Source of the DNA: Bacillus norwichensis
Lineage (GTDB): Bacteria; Bacillota; Bacilli; Bacillales; Bacillaceae_C
DNA: 64,000 bases
Direction of reading: 5' to 3'
Assembly: GCF_014836955.1 (NCBI RefSeq)
Contig: NZ_JACSPV010000005.1
Coordinates: 60,717-124,716, forward strand
Under the pieces are notes generated by a model that was not told where the DNA came from, did not search any database, and worked only from the letters and a program-made list of their open reading frames with translations. Both the position numbers and the translations under genes were made by a program. Below, piece after piece: positions 42,835-51,693 of the stretch (position 1 is its first letter; every line of letters starts with the position of its first letter).

Positions 42835-42951
42835 GTGTTAGGAATGGAAGATTTTATGATTGTTTTGGGGTGGATTGGTACTGTGATTTCTATGGTCGGC
42901 TGTGTTGTATTTGGAGTCATCATGTGGAATAAAGGAGCGGATTCAGAATGA
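42835..42951 (+). CDS. Symporter small accessory protein (38 residues, single TM)
   Basis: A GTG start follows AGGAGGAG. The product 'MLGMEDFMIVLGWIGTVI...' has one hydrophobic helix (about residues 8-30) and a short polar tail. Its TGA overlaps the symporter ATG (ATGA), so translation is coupled. Tiny proteins of this kind are known beside sodium:solute symporters, where they probably assist assembly or activity. The gene is short enough to be missed by standard annotation. Confidence 0.82.
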   Translation: MLGMEDFMIVLGWIGTVISMVGCVVFGVIMWNKGADSE

Positions 42952-44534
42952 ATTATCCTGTTCTTGCTGCCTTGTTTCTTGTTTACATCGGGATTATGTC
43001 AGCGCTTGCTTATTACGGCTATAAGCAGACGAAGACGGAATCTGATTACCTTGTTGGCGGGCGCAACATTAGTCCGACAGTCATGGCCCTTTCTTATGGA
43101 GCAACCTTTATCAGTACATCTTCGATCATCGGGTTTGGCGGCGTTGCTTCTCTTTATGGTTTCAGCCTGCTTTGGCTGGCACTTTTAAATATTGTTCTTG
43201 GAGTCGGGGTTGCGTTTGTTGTCTTTGGGACAAGGATTCGAAAGCTGTCCCTCGAATTGAATTCATACACATTCTCAGATTTGCTCGGAAAAAGATACAA
43301 CTCGAAGTTTTTGACCATTTTTTCCGGAGCTATGATTTTCCTGTTCATGCCTGCATATACAAGTATTGTTTTAATTGGCGGCGGACGATTTTTAGAAGAG
43401 ACTCTTTCGATGAATTTCAATGTGGCCCTTCTGGTTCTTGCCATGATTGTCGGTGTGTATGTCATTACAGGTGGAATTAAAGCCGTAATGTATACAGATG
43501 CATTTGCTGCTATTGTCATGCTTTTTGGAATGATCATTTTCCTAGTGACAACATACAAAACCCTAGGCGGAGTTGAGGTAGCACACAATGCTTTGACTGC
43601 AATGAAGGATTTGGTTCCGCAAAATCTTGTTGAACAGGGCCACCAAGGCTGGACTTCGATGCCTGCTTTCGGTTCTCCACTTTGGTGGACAATTGTCAGC
43701 ACCATTATCATGGGTGTAGGTATCGGGGTTCTTGCTCAGCCACAGCTGGCTATGCGCAGCATGACAGTCAAGGACAACCGTTCACTTTACCGTTCTGTCC
43801 TTGTCGGGGGAATTTTCATATTCTTCATGACGGGTGCAGCTTATATGATCGGACCGCTGACAAATGTTTATTTTCAGGAAACAGCTGGAATGCTGGCCAT
43901 TGACGCAGCAAAAGGAAATGTTGATTTGGTCATTCCAACGTTCATCAACTCACTGATGCCTGATTGGTTTATTTATTTGTTCACTTTGACATTGCTCTCG
44001 GCGACTATATCCACGATCAGTTCATTGATCCATTTGCAAGGTTCGGCTTTTGGAGAAGATATTTTAAAAAATATGGGCTTTCAATCCCTATTTGGAATGA
44101 GCCTTTCTCGGCTGGGTGTGTTAATTGGTATTGTGGCGGCGGTCGTCCTTGCCTACATCATGCCCGCTGGGGTCATCGCCCAGGCAACGGCCTTCTGGTT
44201 CGGGATTTGTGCGGCTGGGTTTTTGCCTACATTGATCGGAGCTCTTTTTTGGAAAAGATCAACCAAGGAAGGCGCGGTGGCCAGCACAATTACAGGGTTT
44301 GTTGTTAGCGTTTTGGGCTTTCTGTTTTTACATCAAAAAGAAGCTGCGGCACTTGGCGTTTCCAAAGCCATTTTCGGCAAAACCACTTTGCTCGGATTTC
44401 CATGGACATTTGTAGACCCAATGTTTTACGCGCTTCCCTTATCAGCGCTTGTCTTTATTGCGGTAAGCTTCGCGACAGGCAAAAAACACCAACTCAAAAC
44501 AGACTCTTCAGTCTCGGACCATACAGCCTCTTAA
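42948..44534 (+). CDS. Sodium:solute symporter family transporter
   Basis: The 528-residue membrane protein has about 13 helices. SSS signatures include 'YLVGGRNISPTVMALSYGATFISTSSIIGFGGVASLYGFSLLW' and 'LFTLTLLSATISTISSLIHLQGSAFGEDI', the sodium-site region with its Ser/Thr pair. The substrate cannot be read from sequence. The promoter box matches the hpa GntR operator, and the hpa cluster lies nearby. Uptake of 4-hydroxyphenylacetate or a related aromatic acid is my inference; 5-oxoproline is the alternative because of the adjacent pxp genes. Confidence 0.88.
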   Translation: MNYPVLAALFLVYIGIMSALAYYGYKQTKTESDYLVGGRNISPTVMALSYGATFISTSSIIGFGGVASLYGFSLLWLALLNIVLGVGVAFVVFGTRIRKLSLELNSYTFSDLLGKRYNSKFLTIFSGAMIFLFMPAYTSIVLIGGGRFLEETLSMNFNVALLVLAMIVGVYVITGGIKAVMYTDAFAAIVMLFGMIIFLVTTYKTLGGVEVAHNALTAMKDLVPQNLVEQGHQGWTSMPAFGSPLWWTIVSTIIMGVGIGVLAQPQLAMRSMTVKDNRSLYRSVLVGGIFIFFMTGAAYMIGPLTNVYFQETAGMLAIDAAKGNVDLVIPTFINSLMPDWFIYLFTLTLLSATISTISSLIHLQGSAFGEDILKNMGFQSLFGMSLSRLGVLIGIVAAVVLAYIMPAGVIAQATAFWFGICAAGFLPTLIGALFWKRSTKEGAVASTITGFVVSVLGFLFLHQKEAAALGVSKAIFGKTTLLGFPWTFVDPMFYALPLSALVFIAVSFATGKKHQLKTDSSVSDHTAS

Positions 44535-44544
44535 AAAAGATCTA

Positions 44545-44604
44545 GGGGTCTGACCCCCGTTGCGTTAAAGCTTTAACGTTTTAATGTGATGGGGGTCAGA
44601 CCCC
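44545..44604. repeat. REP-like composite palindrome, copy 6
   Basis: GGGGTCTGACCCCC and GGGGGTCAGACCCC flank a core containing TTAAAGCTTTAA. It follows the symporter stop by 10 bp and ends in TTTATTTTT, so it may also terminate transcription. Confidence 0.9.
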
Positions 44605-44754
44605 TTTATTTTTACTGGTTCATGGGCATGCTAATTTATGACTATTTTTTAAAAGGTATGTTAAATGTTTGAATCATTTCGTTATCATTGTTATGGTTAG
44701 GCATGTTGAAAAATTATCGCATCGATCTCCATTTATGGAAGGAGAGTATTTAAT

Positions 44755-46263
44755 TTGTGGAGTAAAGTCTCAAGTGTTTTTTGGGTATCGGCTGCCATTT
44801 TGATGGTTGCTGTCGTTTTCGGTGTGGCCGCCCCTGACCAGTTTGAGGCAGCTACATCAAAAGTTGAGTCAGTGATTACCTCTGGTTTTGGCTGGTATTA
44901 TTTAATTTTAGTCACGGTCATTGTTGCATTCTGTCTATTTCTTATCTTTAGCCCAGTGGGATCCGTGAAACTGGGGAAGCAGGAGGATCAACCCGAATAT
45001 TCAAAGCCGACATGGTTTGCCATGTTGTTTTCCGCAGGCATGGGAATCGGGCTTGTTTTCTGGGGATCAGCTGAACCACTTTCCCATTATGCGATTGCCC
45101 CTCCTATGGCTGATCCAGGAACGGATGCCGCAATCAAAGAATCCATGCGTTTCACATTCTTTCATTGGGGGATCCATGCCTGGTCTGTCTATGCCTTAGT
45201 CGGTCTCTGTCTCGCCTATTTCAATTTCCGTAAAGGACGCCCAGGTCTGATTAGTGCGACGCTCAGCCCCATCTTAGGAAAATATGCTCACAGCAGGCTT
45301 GCCATGCTCGTCGACATTATCGCCGTTGCTGCGACCGTTGTCGGGGTGGCAACAACCCTTGGATTCGGGGCTGTGCAAATTAATGGAGGACTTGCCTATT
45401 TGTTTGGAATCCCGAACAATTTCACAGTCCAGCTGTTCATTATCCTCATCGTCACCGCCTTGTTTCTCATGTCAGCATGGTCAGGCTTGAGCAAAGGAAT
45501 CAAATATTTGAGCAATACAAATATGATTCTGGCCATTGTCTTGTTGGCGCTCGTTTTCATTCTGGGCCCCAGCTTGTTGATCTTGAATCTGTTTACGGAC
45601 ACAATTGGAGCATATGTACAAAACCTTATTCAAATGAGTCTCAGGATTGCACCGCTTAATGAGAGCCATCGTGGATGGATCAATGGCTGGACAATCTTTT
45701 ATTGGGCTTGGTGGATTTCGTGGGCTCCGTTCGTCGGCATCTTTATTGCCCGTGTCTCCAAAGGAAGGACGATAAGGGAATTCATGATCGGTGTCTTAAT
45801 CCTCCCTGTCATCGTCAGTTTCATCTGGTTTGCTGTCTTTGGGACAACGGCCATTGACGTTCAGCTGGCCGGAGCCGTCGACCTGACCAAATATGCAACA
45901 GAAGAAGTGCTTTTTGCTGTCTTTAACGAAATGCCATTTTCGACCATTCTATCAGTGGTCGCTGTCATTTTAATCGGAACTTTTTTCATTACATCTGCCG
46001 ATTCAGCCACATTCGTGCTTAGTATGCAGACATCTTATGGCTCTTTGACACCGCCAAACAGTGTGAAAGTCGTTTGGGGATTTTTCCTCGCGGCGATGGC
46101 TTCTATTCTTTTATATAGTGGTGGACTGCAAGCATTGCAAAACGCGCTCATTATTGCAGCGTTCCCTTTTTCAATGATCATGATATTAATGATGCTATCC
46201 ATTTACAAAGCACTTCGCCAAGAGCGAAGAGAATTGGGACTTCACCGAAGAAAAAGAGCTTGA
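44755..46263 (+). CDS. BCCT-family transporter (betaine/choline/carnitine type)
   Basis: The 502-residue protein has 12 helices with the BCCT core: '[23 protein letters not shown]', '[17 protein letters not shown]', and '[32 protein letters not shown]', the Trp-rich substrate-binding helix. The start is TTG at 44755 after GGAGAG. BCCT proteins import osmoprotectants such as glycine betaine with Na+. No regulon box is seen upstream and a terminator follows, so it is probably independent of the catabolic genes. Confidence 0.92.
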   Translation: MWSKVSSVFWVSAAILMVAVVFGVAAPDQFEAATSKVESVITSGFGWYYLILVTVIVAFCLFLIFSPVGSVKLGKQEDQPEYSKPTWFAMLFSAGMGIGLVFWGSAEPLSHYAIAPPMADPGTDAAIKESMRFTFFHWGIHAWSVYALVGLCLAYFNFRKGRPGLISATLSPILGKYAHSRLAMLVDIIAVAATVVGVATTLGFGAVQINGGLAYLFGIPNNFTVQLFIILIVTALFLMSAWSGLSKGIKYLSNTNMILAIVLLALVFILGPSLLILNLFTDTIGAYVQNLIQMSLRIAPLNESHRGWINGWTIFYWAWWISWAPFVGIFIARVSKGRTIREFMIGVLILPVIVSFIWFAVFGTTAIDVQLAGAVDLTKYATEEVLFAVFNEMPFSTILSVVAVILIGTFFITSADSATFVLSMQTSYGSLTPPNSVKVVWGFFLAAMASILLYSGGLQALQNALIIAAFPFSMIMILMMLSIYKALRQERRELGLHRRKRA

Positions 46264-46266
46264 AGT

Positions 46267-46299
46267 AAAGACCGGCTGTCACGCAGTCGGTCTTTTTAA
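46267..46299 (+). terminator. Terminator of the BCCT gene
   Basis: The stem AAGACCGGCTG/CAGTCGGTCTT is followed by TTT. Confidence 0.9.
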
Positions 46300-46382
46300 A
46301 TGCAAATCCATTGTTTGCCAGAAGTTATGAAGGCAGTGTACTCTTTTTTGATGCTGGGCTAAGAAACTTGATAAAAAGAATA

Positions 46383-46420
46383 GAGCACAGGGCCGCCATT
46401 TCAGCTGCCTGCGCTCCAAC
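46383..46420 (-). terminator. Terminator of the hpa operon
   Basis: GAGC/GCTC and CAGG/CCTG arms are followed by U-rich sequence on the minus strand, just after hpaF. Confidence 0.65.
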
Positions 46421-46431
46421 TTCACTCAAAA

Positions 46432-46815
46432 CTATTTTTTATATCGCTTATGAATATTATTCTGTTTATAGGTAGGTCTAGAAAATTCTTCTACCTCCAT
46501 GGATAAAGCAAGATACCTTTTTGCAAACAGGTCAGCAAAGTGGTCTTTAATCATTTCAAACAGTTTGTCGCACGCTTGCTTCAGTTCTTGTTCGGAACGG
46601 CCGCCACCGATTTTCAATGCAACATGAACAAACGCATCGTCATCCGATCCATCCGCGACAACATAATCCTTCAATTCGATGGCCCGCGAACGAATTCCTG
46701 CAATTGGGAACACGCCACCGCTATCGATAAGAGACTGATTTATTTGTTTCAACAGGACGCCTATTTGGGCTTCTTCTTTAATATTGTCCGTGTATTCAAC
46801 AATGACATGAGGCAT
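46432..46815 (-). CDS. hpaF: 5-carboxymethyl-2-hydroxymuconate delta-isomerase
   Basis: It isomerises 5-carboxymethyl-2-hydroxymuconate in homoprotocatechuate breakdown. The 127-residue protein starts with 'MPHVIVEYTDNI', where Pro2 is the catalytic base of the tautomerase fold. It also has 'GIRSRAIELKDYVVADGSDDDAFVHVALKIGGGR', including the conserved Arg residues. It is the last gene of the operon, about 20 bp after the second HpaG half, with a terminator downstream. Confidence 0.9.
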   Translation of the reverse strand: MPHVIVEYTDNIKEEAQIGVLLKQINQSLIDSGGVFPIAGIRSRAIELKDYVVADGSDDDAFVHVALKIGGGRSEQELKQACDKLFEMIKDHFADLFAKRYLALSMEVEEFSRPTYKQNNIHKRYKK

Positions 46816-46834
46816 CTGTAATCCACCTCCTCAT

Positions 46835-47620
46835 TTATTTGACTGTGCTTTTTTCAGAGCTGCTTTTGATGGAAAAAACTTCATCTCCAACAATTGTATT
46901 TTTCAGTTGGCCCAGCCCTTCAACTTCTGTGATGACTTCATCCCCAGGAACAACATCTACTGTTCCTTTCGGAGTTCCCGTTAAAATGATGTCATTTTCA
47001 TCTAATGTCATAAAGCTGCTCAGGTACTCAATCAGGTAAGAAACGTCGAAAATCATATCCTTTGTTGTTCCTTCCTGTTTCAATTCTCCATTCACATAGG
47101 TACGAAGCTTTAGGTTCATTGGATCTTCGATATCCGCTGCATCCACGAACCAAGGTCCCAAAGGTGTACATGTGTCGCGGTTTTTCACCCGAAAATTTGG
47201 ACGATAATAGTTTTCGAGATAATCCCGGAGGGCGTAGTCGTTTGCAATGGTGTAGCCTTTCACGTAATCGTAGGCATCTTCACGCTTCACATTTTTGGCT
47301 TTTTTCCCGATTATTACTGCCAACTCACACTCATAGTGCATGTATGTAACGTCTGCTGGCCGTCGTGTCTGTGCATTGTGGCCAATGAATGCATTTGGTC
47401 CCTTTAAAAAGACCAGCGGCTCTTCAGGAGCTTTAAAAGCAAGCTCGCCGGCATGGTCGGAATAATTCAATGCCAGAACAAACGTGGTTCTCGGTTCGAT
47501 TGGCGGAAGCCAGACAACCTCATCTTCAAAAACAATCCGGCCATCCATAAGTTCAAGCTTCCCATCTTTTTCAACAGCATCGTGCACTGCACCAAAGCAA
47601 GCTACCCGTGCCTGTTTCAT
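46835..47620 (-). CDS. hpaG: HpaG C-terminal-type subunit, fumarylacetoacetate-hydrolase family isomerase/decarboxylase
   Basis: The 261-residue FAH-family protein has 'FVLALNYSDHAGELAFKAPEEPLVFLKGPNAFIGHN', the metal-binding 'YECELAVIIGKKAKNV' (Glu ligands), 'RDYLENYYRPNFRVKNRDTCTPLGPWFVD' and 'ILTGTPKG'. In enterobacteria HpaG is one bifunctional polypeptide. Here the two halves are separate genes sharing a TAATG stop/start overlap. This half probably corresponds to the C-terminal half; which of the two reactions (isomerisation, decarboxylation) it carries is not certain. Confidence 0.85.
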   Translation of the reverse strand: MKQARVACFGAVHDAVEKDGKLELMDGRIVFEDEVVWLPPIEPRTTFVLALNYSDHAGELAFKAPEEPLVFLKGPNAFIGHNAQTRRPADVTYMHYECELAVIIGKKAKNVKREDAYDYVKGYTIANDYALRDYLENYYRPNFRVKNRDTCTPLGPWFVDAADIEDPMNLKLRTYVNGELKQEGTTKDMIFDVSYLIEYLSSFMTLDENDIILTGTPKGTVDVVPGDEVITEVEGLGQLKNTIVGDEVFSIKSSSEKSTVK

Positions 47621-48411
47621 TATGCATGACCTCCTTCAGCCAGCTTTTCCTCAGATACAACCTGGTTCACTAAAACACCGACCCCATCAATTTCAATGCG
47701 AATTTCATCACCGTCTTTTACACGTGGCTGCTGCTCCGGAACACCAACAAGCAAGACATCGCCTTTTCGAAGAGTCATAAATTCGGTCACGTCTTCTAGT
47801 AAAGTCGAAATTGAGCGAATCAAATTCTTTGTATTATTTTGCTGCTTCAATTCTCCATTGATGTACACGCGGGTTTCCAACTGCCCCGGGTCCGTCACGT
47901 CGTCCTGGGAAACGATCCACGGCCCGACTGGGCAGAATCCGTCGCGCGCCTTCTGCTTGATGGCAGGGCGATAATAACTTTCATGGGGAATACTGACATC
48001 ATTCGCAATCGTATAACCCTCAATATAATCGTACGCATCTTTCGCATTGATGCGAGTGGCTGTTTTTCCAATCACGACCGCAAGCGCTGCACCGACCGCA
48101 AGCTCTTCCTCCCCTTTCGGAAGCGGAATCGGCTGATTGCAGCCTGACAATGTGTTCGCAGGCTTGATATATAAAATCGGAGCTTTCGGAGGCTGTTTAT
48201 AAGGTGCCTCATTGAATTGCCCTTTTAATTCATTGTATTCTCCCTGGTAGTTCAACAGCACGCCATAAACGGTTCCGGTTACAGGAGGATTCCAAGATAC
48301 GTGTGCAATAGACTGTTTTTGACCACGCCATTCAACCGTTGCTTCAGCAGGATTCGCCTGGATCTCATCCCAAACGGCAAGCCCTGGTAGGCTTGCTTTG
48401 ACAAGACTCAT
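47620..48411 (-). CDS. hpaG: HpaG N-terminal-type subunit, fumarylacetoacetate-hydrolase family
   Basis: The 263-residue protein is a second FAH-type fold: 'VYGVLLNYQGEYNELKGQFNEAPYKQPPKAPILYIKPANTLSG', 'LAVGAALAVVIGKTATRI', 'KARDGFCPVGPWIVSQDDV' and 'GDVLLVGVPEQQPRVKDGDEIRIEIDGVG'. It matches the N-terminal half of enterobacterial HpaG (5-oxo-1,2,5-tricarboxylic-3-penten acid decarboxylase/isomerase). Its stop overlaps the start of the other half, so the two are made in fixed ratio. A 295-bp gap with repeat B4 separates it from hpaC. Confidence 0.85.
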   Translation of the reverse strand: MSLVKASLPGLAVWDEIQANPAEATVEWRGQKQSIAHVSWNPPVTGTVYGVLLNYQGEYNELKGQFNEAPYKQPPKAPILYIKPANTLSGCNQPIPLPKGEEELAVGAALAVVIGKTATRINAKDAYDYIEGYTIANDVSIPHESYYRPAIKQKARDGFCPVGPWIVSQDDVTDPGQLETRVYINGELKQQNNTKNLIRSISTLLEDVTEFMTLRKGDVLLVGVPEQQPRVKDGDEIRIEIDGVGVLVNQVVSEEKLAEGGHA

Positions 48412-48507
48412 ATTCTCACTCCTTATTTTTTTAAAAAAATACTAGCTGCTCTCTTTACCCCTTTATGATTCACCACATAAGGAGACCAACAGCCTCCGAC
48501 AGAAACA

Positions 48508-48546
48508 TCCCGTCCGTCTTCCAAAAAATCGTGAAGACAGGCGGGA
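48508..48546. repeat. Inverted repeat in the hpaC-hpaG gap
   Basis: CCCGTCCGTCTTC pairs with GAAGACAGGCGGG, loop about 11 nt. It may attenuate or process the operon mRNA. Confidence 0.55.
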
Positions 48547-48551
48547 CTCCT

Positions 48552-48713
48552 TATCAAATGTGCCCAGATTTTATCGAGCTCCGTTCATTACATTTCCACT
48601 GAAAGTCTGTGGGCTTTAACATTATTCAGATAAGGTTTGAACCCCACTGAATGGAATATCTACATCTTTTACCACTTAGAGAAGTGGCGGCTTCTGTTGG
48701 ATAAAATTAAACA
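48552..48713 (+). repeat. Structured dispersed repeat, copy B4 (shorter, degenerate)
   Basis: Retains GTGCCCAGATTTTATCGAG, the GGGCTTTAAC block, the outer pairing with GGATAAAATTAAAC at the right end, and an inner hairpin AGAAGTGG/CTTCT. The GGCATCCGCCGAA block is lost. Its right end overlaps the last codon and stop of hpaC. Confidence 0.75.
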
Positions 48714-49165
48714 ACTTTTCTATATTTACCCTCGAAGAATCCGAGCGCTTCCCCATCTGTCACGCGAAGGTCAGTCACTTCGCCAATGTATAGTGTGTGA
48801 TCTCCTGCAATCACGGATTCATGAACATTGCACGTCAGGTTCACAAGCGCATCTTTGATGACTGGCATTTCGTTGAATGTATCGAACCCCACGTCTCTTT
48901 CTTCTTTGATCTGGCCGGCAAAATAAGCGGACAGGTCCTGCTGCCCCTCATTTAGCACACTGACGGCGAATTTTCCTGATTCTTTGATGAGTTGGTTCAT
49001 GTTCGCCTTTTCTCCGATGGAAATGAGGATGAGCTTCGGGTTCAGGGACACTGACATAAATGCGTTGGCTGTCATGCCATGAACATTTTCCCCAGTCTTT
49101 GTTGTAATGACTGTAACTCCCGTTGCGAATTTCCCCATTGCTGTTCTAAACAGACGATCGTCCAT
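48707..49165 (-). CDS. hpaC: 4-hydroxyphenylacetate 3-monooxygenase, flavin reductase component
   Basis: It supplies reduced FAD/FMN to HpaB from NADH. The 152-residue flavin-reductase-like protein has 'FRTAMGKFATGVTVITTKTGENVHGMTANAFMSVSLNPKLILISI', 'FAVSVLNEGQQDLSAYFAG' and 'GDHTLYIGEVTDL', all typical of the two-component monooxygenase reductases. It lies in the operon with hpaD and hpaB upstream. Its stop codon is provided by the end of repeat B4. Confidence 0.9.
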   Translation of the reverse strand: MDDRLFRTAMGKFATGVTVITTKTGENVHGMTANAFMSVSLNPKLILISIGEKANMNQLIKESGKFAVSVLNEGQQDLSAYFAGQIKEERDVGFDTFNEMPVIKDALVNLTCNVHESVIAGDHTLYIGEVTDLRVTDGEALGFFEGKYRKVV

Positions 49166-49199
49166 TCCGCTCTCCCCCTTTTTTCTTTTTCTCTATGTT

Positions 49200-50183
49200 T
49201 TATATCACAAACTCAGGCTTTCGCTGGGCAAGTTTCGGCTTCTTCGTCGGCACTTCCTTGCCGCTGTTGACGTCCAAGACCATAGACGCTTCGTTAAACC
49301 AGCTATCTGGCGCTGCGTGCCCCCAGAATGTCTGACGCATCGGGTCATCGATATCCCAGCGGATTGGTTTAAAATCTGGGTCACTTGTCAAATAGTCACC
49401 GCTGTAAAACTCAATTCGATGTCCATCTGGATCTCTCAAGTACAAGAAAAATGCGTTGGACAATCCATGACGTCCTGGCCCTCTCTCGATGCTTTTTCCG
49501 TACCCGGAAGCTGCCAGCACATCGCATGCATGAATTAATGCAAGTGGATCGGGAAGCCAAAAACCGATATGATGCAGTCGCGGACCTACGCCGTTCATAA
49601 ATGCCTGGTCATGAACAGTCTGTTTGCGATGGAGCCAGGTTGCCCATACTTTGCCTTCTTTCGTATCCGTATACTCTGAGCAGGCAAAGCCCAAATCTTT
49701 CATGTAAAAGTCCTGTGCCTTTTCCACATCTTCTACCATGCAATTAAAATGGTCGATTCTTTGAACACGCGCCCCTTTATACAGGTCATAACGCTGAAGG
49801 AGGCGTTCCACATGATCCATTTTAGCAAAGAATTCGAGAGGCAGGCCCGAGACATCCTGTACACGAAGTGTACGTCGCAGGGCATGTTGTTCTCCTTCTT
49901 TCGTCCATTTCGTCTGAAATCCTTTTGCTGTAAAAAATGTATCCAATGCGTCCAGGTCATCATCAGAGGCTACTTTATAGCCAAGAGCTTCCACAGCTGG
50001 CTTTTCAGCTTTTTTCAAATGGATGCTGTGATGATTGTATTCTTCCAATCCTCTTAAATACAGATTGTTTGAATCTGATTCTGTCTCGATAAAACCGAGT
50101 GTATCAACATAAAATTTTCTGGATGCTTCTAGGTCAGTCACATGTAGGACTATACGTGCGCAACGAATGATATTAAAGTCCAT
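49200..50183 (-). CDS. hpaD: 3,4-dihydroxyphenylacetate 2,3-dioxygenase (type I extradiol)
   Basis: It cleaves homoprotocatechuate to 5-carboxymethyl-2-hydroxymuconate semialdehyde. The 327-residue protein has two glyoxalase-like modules. The catalytic C-terminal module shows metal ligands His ('DHFNCMVEDVEKA'), His ('LHHIGFWLPDP') and Glu ('HRIEFYSGDYLTSDPDFKPIRWD'). This is the vicinal-oxygen-chelate type found in Brevibacterium and Bacillus with Fe or Mn, not the LigB-type HpaD of Escherichia coli. It lies 13 bp after hpaB in the same operon. Confidence 0.92.
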   Translation of the reverse strand: MDFNIIRCARIVLHVTDLEASRKFYVDTLGFIETESDSNNLYLRGLEEYNHHSIHLKKAEKPAVEALGYKVASDDDLDALDTFFTAKGFQTKWTKEGEQHALRRTLRVQDVSGLPLEFFAKMDHVERLLQRYDLYKGARVQRIDHFNCMVEDVEKAQDFYMKDLGFACSEYTDTKEGKVWATWLHRKQTVHDQAFMNGVGPRLHHIGFWLPDPLALIHACDVLAASGYGKSIERGPGRHGLSNAFFLYLRDPDGHRIEFYSGDYLTSDPDFKPIRWDIDDPMRQTFWGHAAPDSWFNEASMVLDVNSGKEVPTKKPKLAQRKPEFVI

Positions 50184-50196
50184 CAGACTTGCCTCC

Positions 50197-51672
50197 TTAT
50201 GCTTTTATAAAATGCGGCTTGGAGGAAGGTTCCTTTTTCAGGAACTCTGAGATGAAATCTTTGTATTGGTCTTTTTCATAACCATCGAAGTATGTCATAC
50301 CCATACGAATCGGATCACCAAAGAAGTAGTACTCATAGTGTGCCTGCCTTGCACCAAATGCACTCAAGGTCATATCCCACGCCAACCTGAACAGTTGGAC
50401 ACGCTCGTAACCATTGAGGTTTTTGCCTTGAAGTCCGCGGTCAAGAATCGCTCCTATGTCTTCATTTTCGAAGTCAGACTGTGTCGGTATTCCCATCAAA
50501 CCAGATGCGCCAAGGATTCGGACGATTTCAACAAGGCGTGGGTAGATACGTGGATACCAGTTCCGTGCTGCATCAAGTGCCGCAAAGTCAGGCGTCATCA
50601 TGCCCCATTTATCGATTTGTGCATTATGCTCTGCTTTGTACATATGTGAGCGCATTGTTTCGAGTACAAGCATAATTTCAGCACCCTTATCCTGTACGTG
50701 CTGGAATTGATCGATTCCGATGGCATCCATGATGCTAAGGGCAACACCCAGAATGAACTCTGTTTTCACGATGTTCTTAGAGACAACTTGGTGTGACATA
50801 TGGACAACAGCGTTTGTTTCTTTGAAGGTCCTATTGCAAAGGCTGGCATTTCCACAAACAAACACACGTTCCCAAGGAACAAATACGTTATCGAATGATA
50901 CGATCGCGTCCCCTTCTTCAAAGCGGGAAGCAAGTGGATGGTCCCAGCTCGACTTGCCATAGTCAAACGCCTCACGGCTTAGGAATTTCAAGCCTTCCGT
51001 ATTGTTCGGAATTGCAAATGCAAGAGAATATGGGTCGTCCTTCGTATCAGATCTGTTCACAGTGGATGGAAAGACGATTAATTCGTCTGTGATACCGCCT
51101 TGTGTTGCCAGCAAACGGACACCGTCAACAATGATTCCGTCGCTCCTCTTTTCTACAAGGTGAAGAGCAACATTCGCATCTTTCTGTTCTGCCTGCGCTT
51201 TTGCACGGTTAACTTGCGGATGGATCAAGGTATGAGTTAAACTCAAGTCGTTTTCCCGAGCATACTCATAGTATTTTCTTGAATTTTCAGCAAATCGAGG
51301 ATCTGCTTCTGCGAAGAAGTCAGCGGCAGCACCAGTTGCCATGATTTCAGCATTCATATAGTCTGGAGCGCGTCCCATCATCCCTCCTGAAGTGCGAGCC
51401 CACTCTTGAATGGCCTCGCGGCGTGCAATTAAATCATCAATTGTTTCAGGGATTTTATAAGTCATGCCGACTTTATTTCCAGTTGTTGGTGAAGTATAGA
51501 GCATTTTCTCAGGCTTTTCATATTGCAGGTCATACAATCTTGCCATCGATTTTGTTACGCCCTGGAATGCAGGGTGCTCCGTTACGTCGTCAACCCTTTC
51601 CCCATGAATGTAAATGTTATTGTTTGCTTTTTTTAGTCGTTCTAAGTATTCTTTCCCTGTTTTTGCTGGCAT
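50197..51672 (-). CDS. hpaB: 4-hydroxyphenylacetate 3-monooxygenase, oxygenase component
   Basis: The FADH2-dependent oxygenase hydroxylates 4-hydroxyphenylacetate to homoprotocatechuate. The 491-residue protein begins 'MPAKTGKEYLERLKKANNNIYIHGERVDDVTEHPAFQG', the HpaB N-terminal signature. It contains 'LTHTLIHPQVNRAKAQAEQ', 'DGIIVDGVRLLATQGGITDELIVFPS', 'SFDNVFVPWERVFVCGN', and 'FDYGKSSWDHPLASRFEEGDAIVSFD'. Two-component partner HpaC is encoded two genes downstream. Confidence 0.94.
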   Translation of the reverse strand: MPAKTGKEYLERLKKANNNIYIHGERVDDVTEHPAFQGVTKSMARLYDLQYEKPEKMLYTSPTTGNKVGMTYKIPETIDDLIARREAIQEWARTSGGMMGRAPDYMNAEIMATGAAADFFAEADPRFAENSRKYYEYARENDLSLTHTLIHPQVNRAKAQAEQKDANVALHLVEKRSDGIIVDGVRLLATQGGITDELIVFPSTVNRSDTKDDPYSLAFAIPNNTEGLKFLSREAFDYGKSSWDHPLASRFEEGDAIVSFDNVFVPWERVFVCGNASLCNRTFKETNAVVHMSHQVVSKNIVKTEFILGVALSIMDAIGIDQFQHVQDKGAEIMLVLETMRSHMYKAEHNAQIDKWGMMTPDFAALDAARNWYPRIYPRLVEIVRILGASGLMGIPTQSDFENEDIGAILDRGLQGKNLNGYERVQLFRLAWDMTLSAFGARQAHYEYYFFGDPIRMGMTYFDGYEKDQYKDFISEFLKKEPSSKPHFIKA

Positions 51673-51693
51673 TTAGATTCACTCTCCTTATCG

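Noticed and set aside
43154-43711. 185-codon minus-strand frame inside the symporter gene
   Set aside because: Shadow of a clear transporter gene with conserved motifs on the plus strand.
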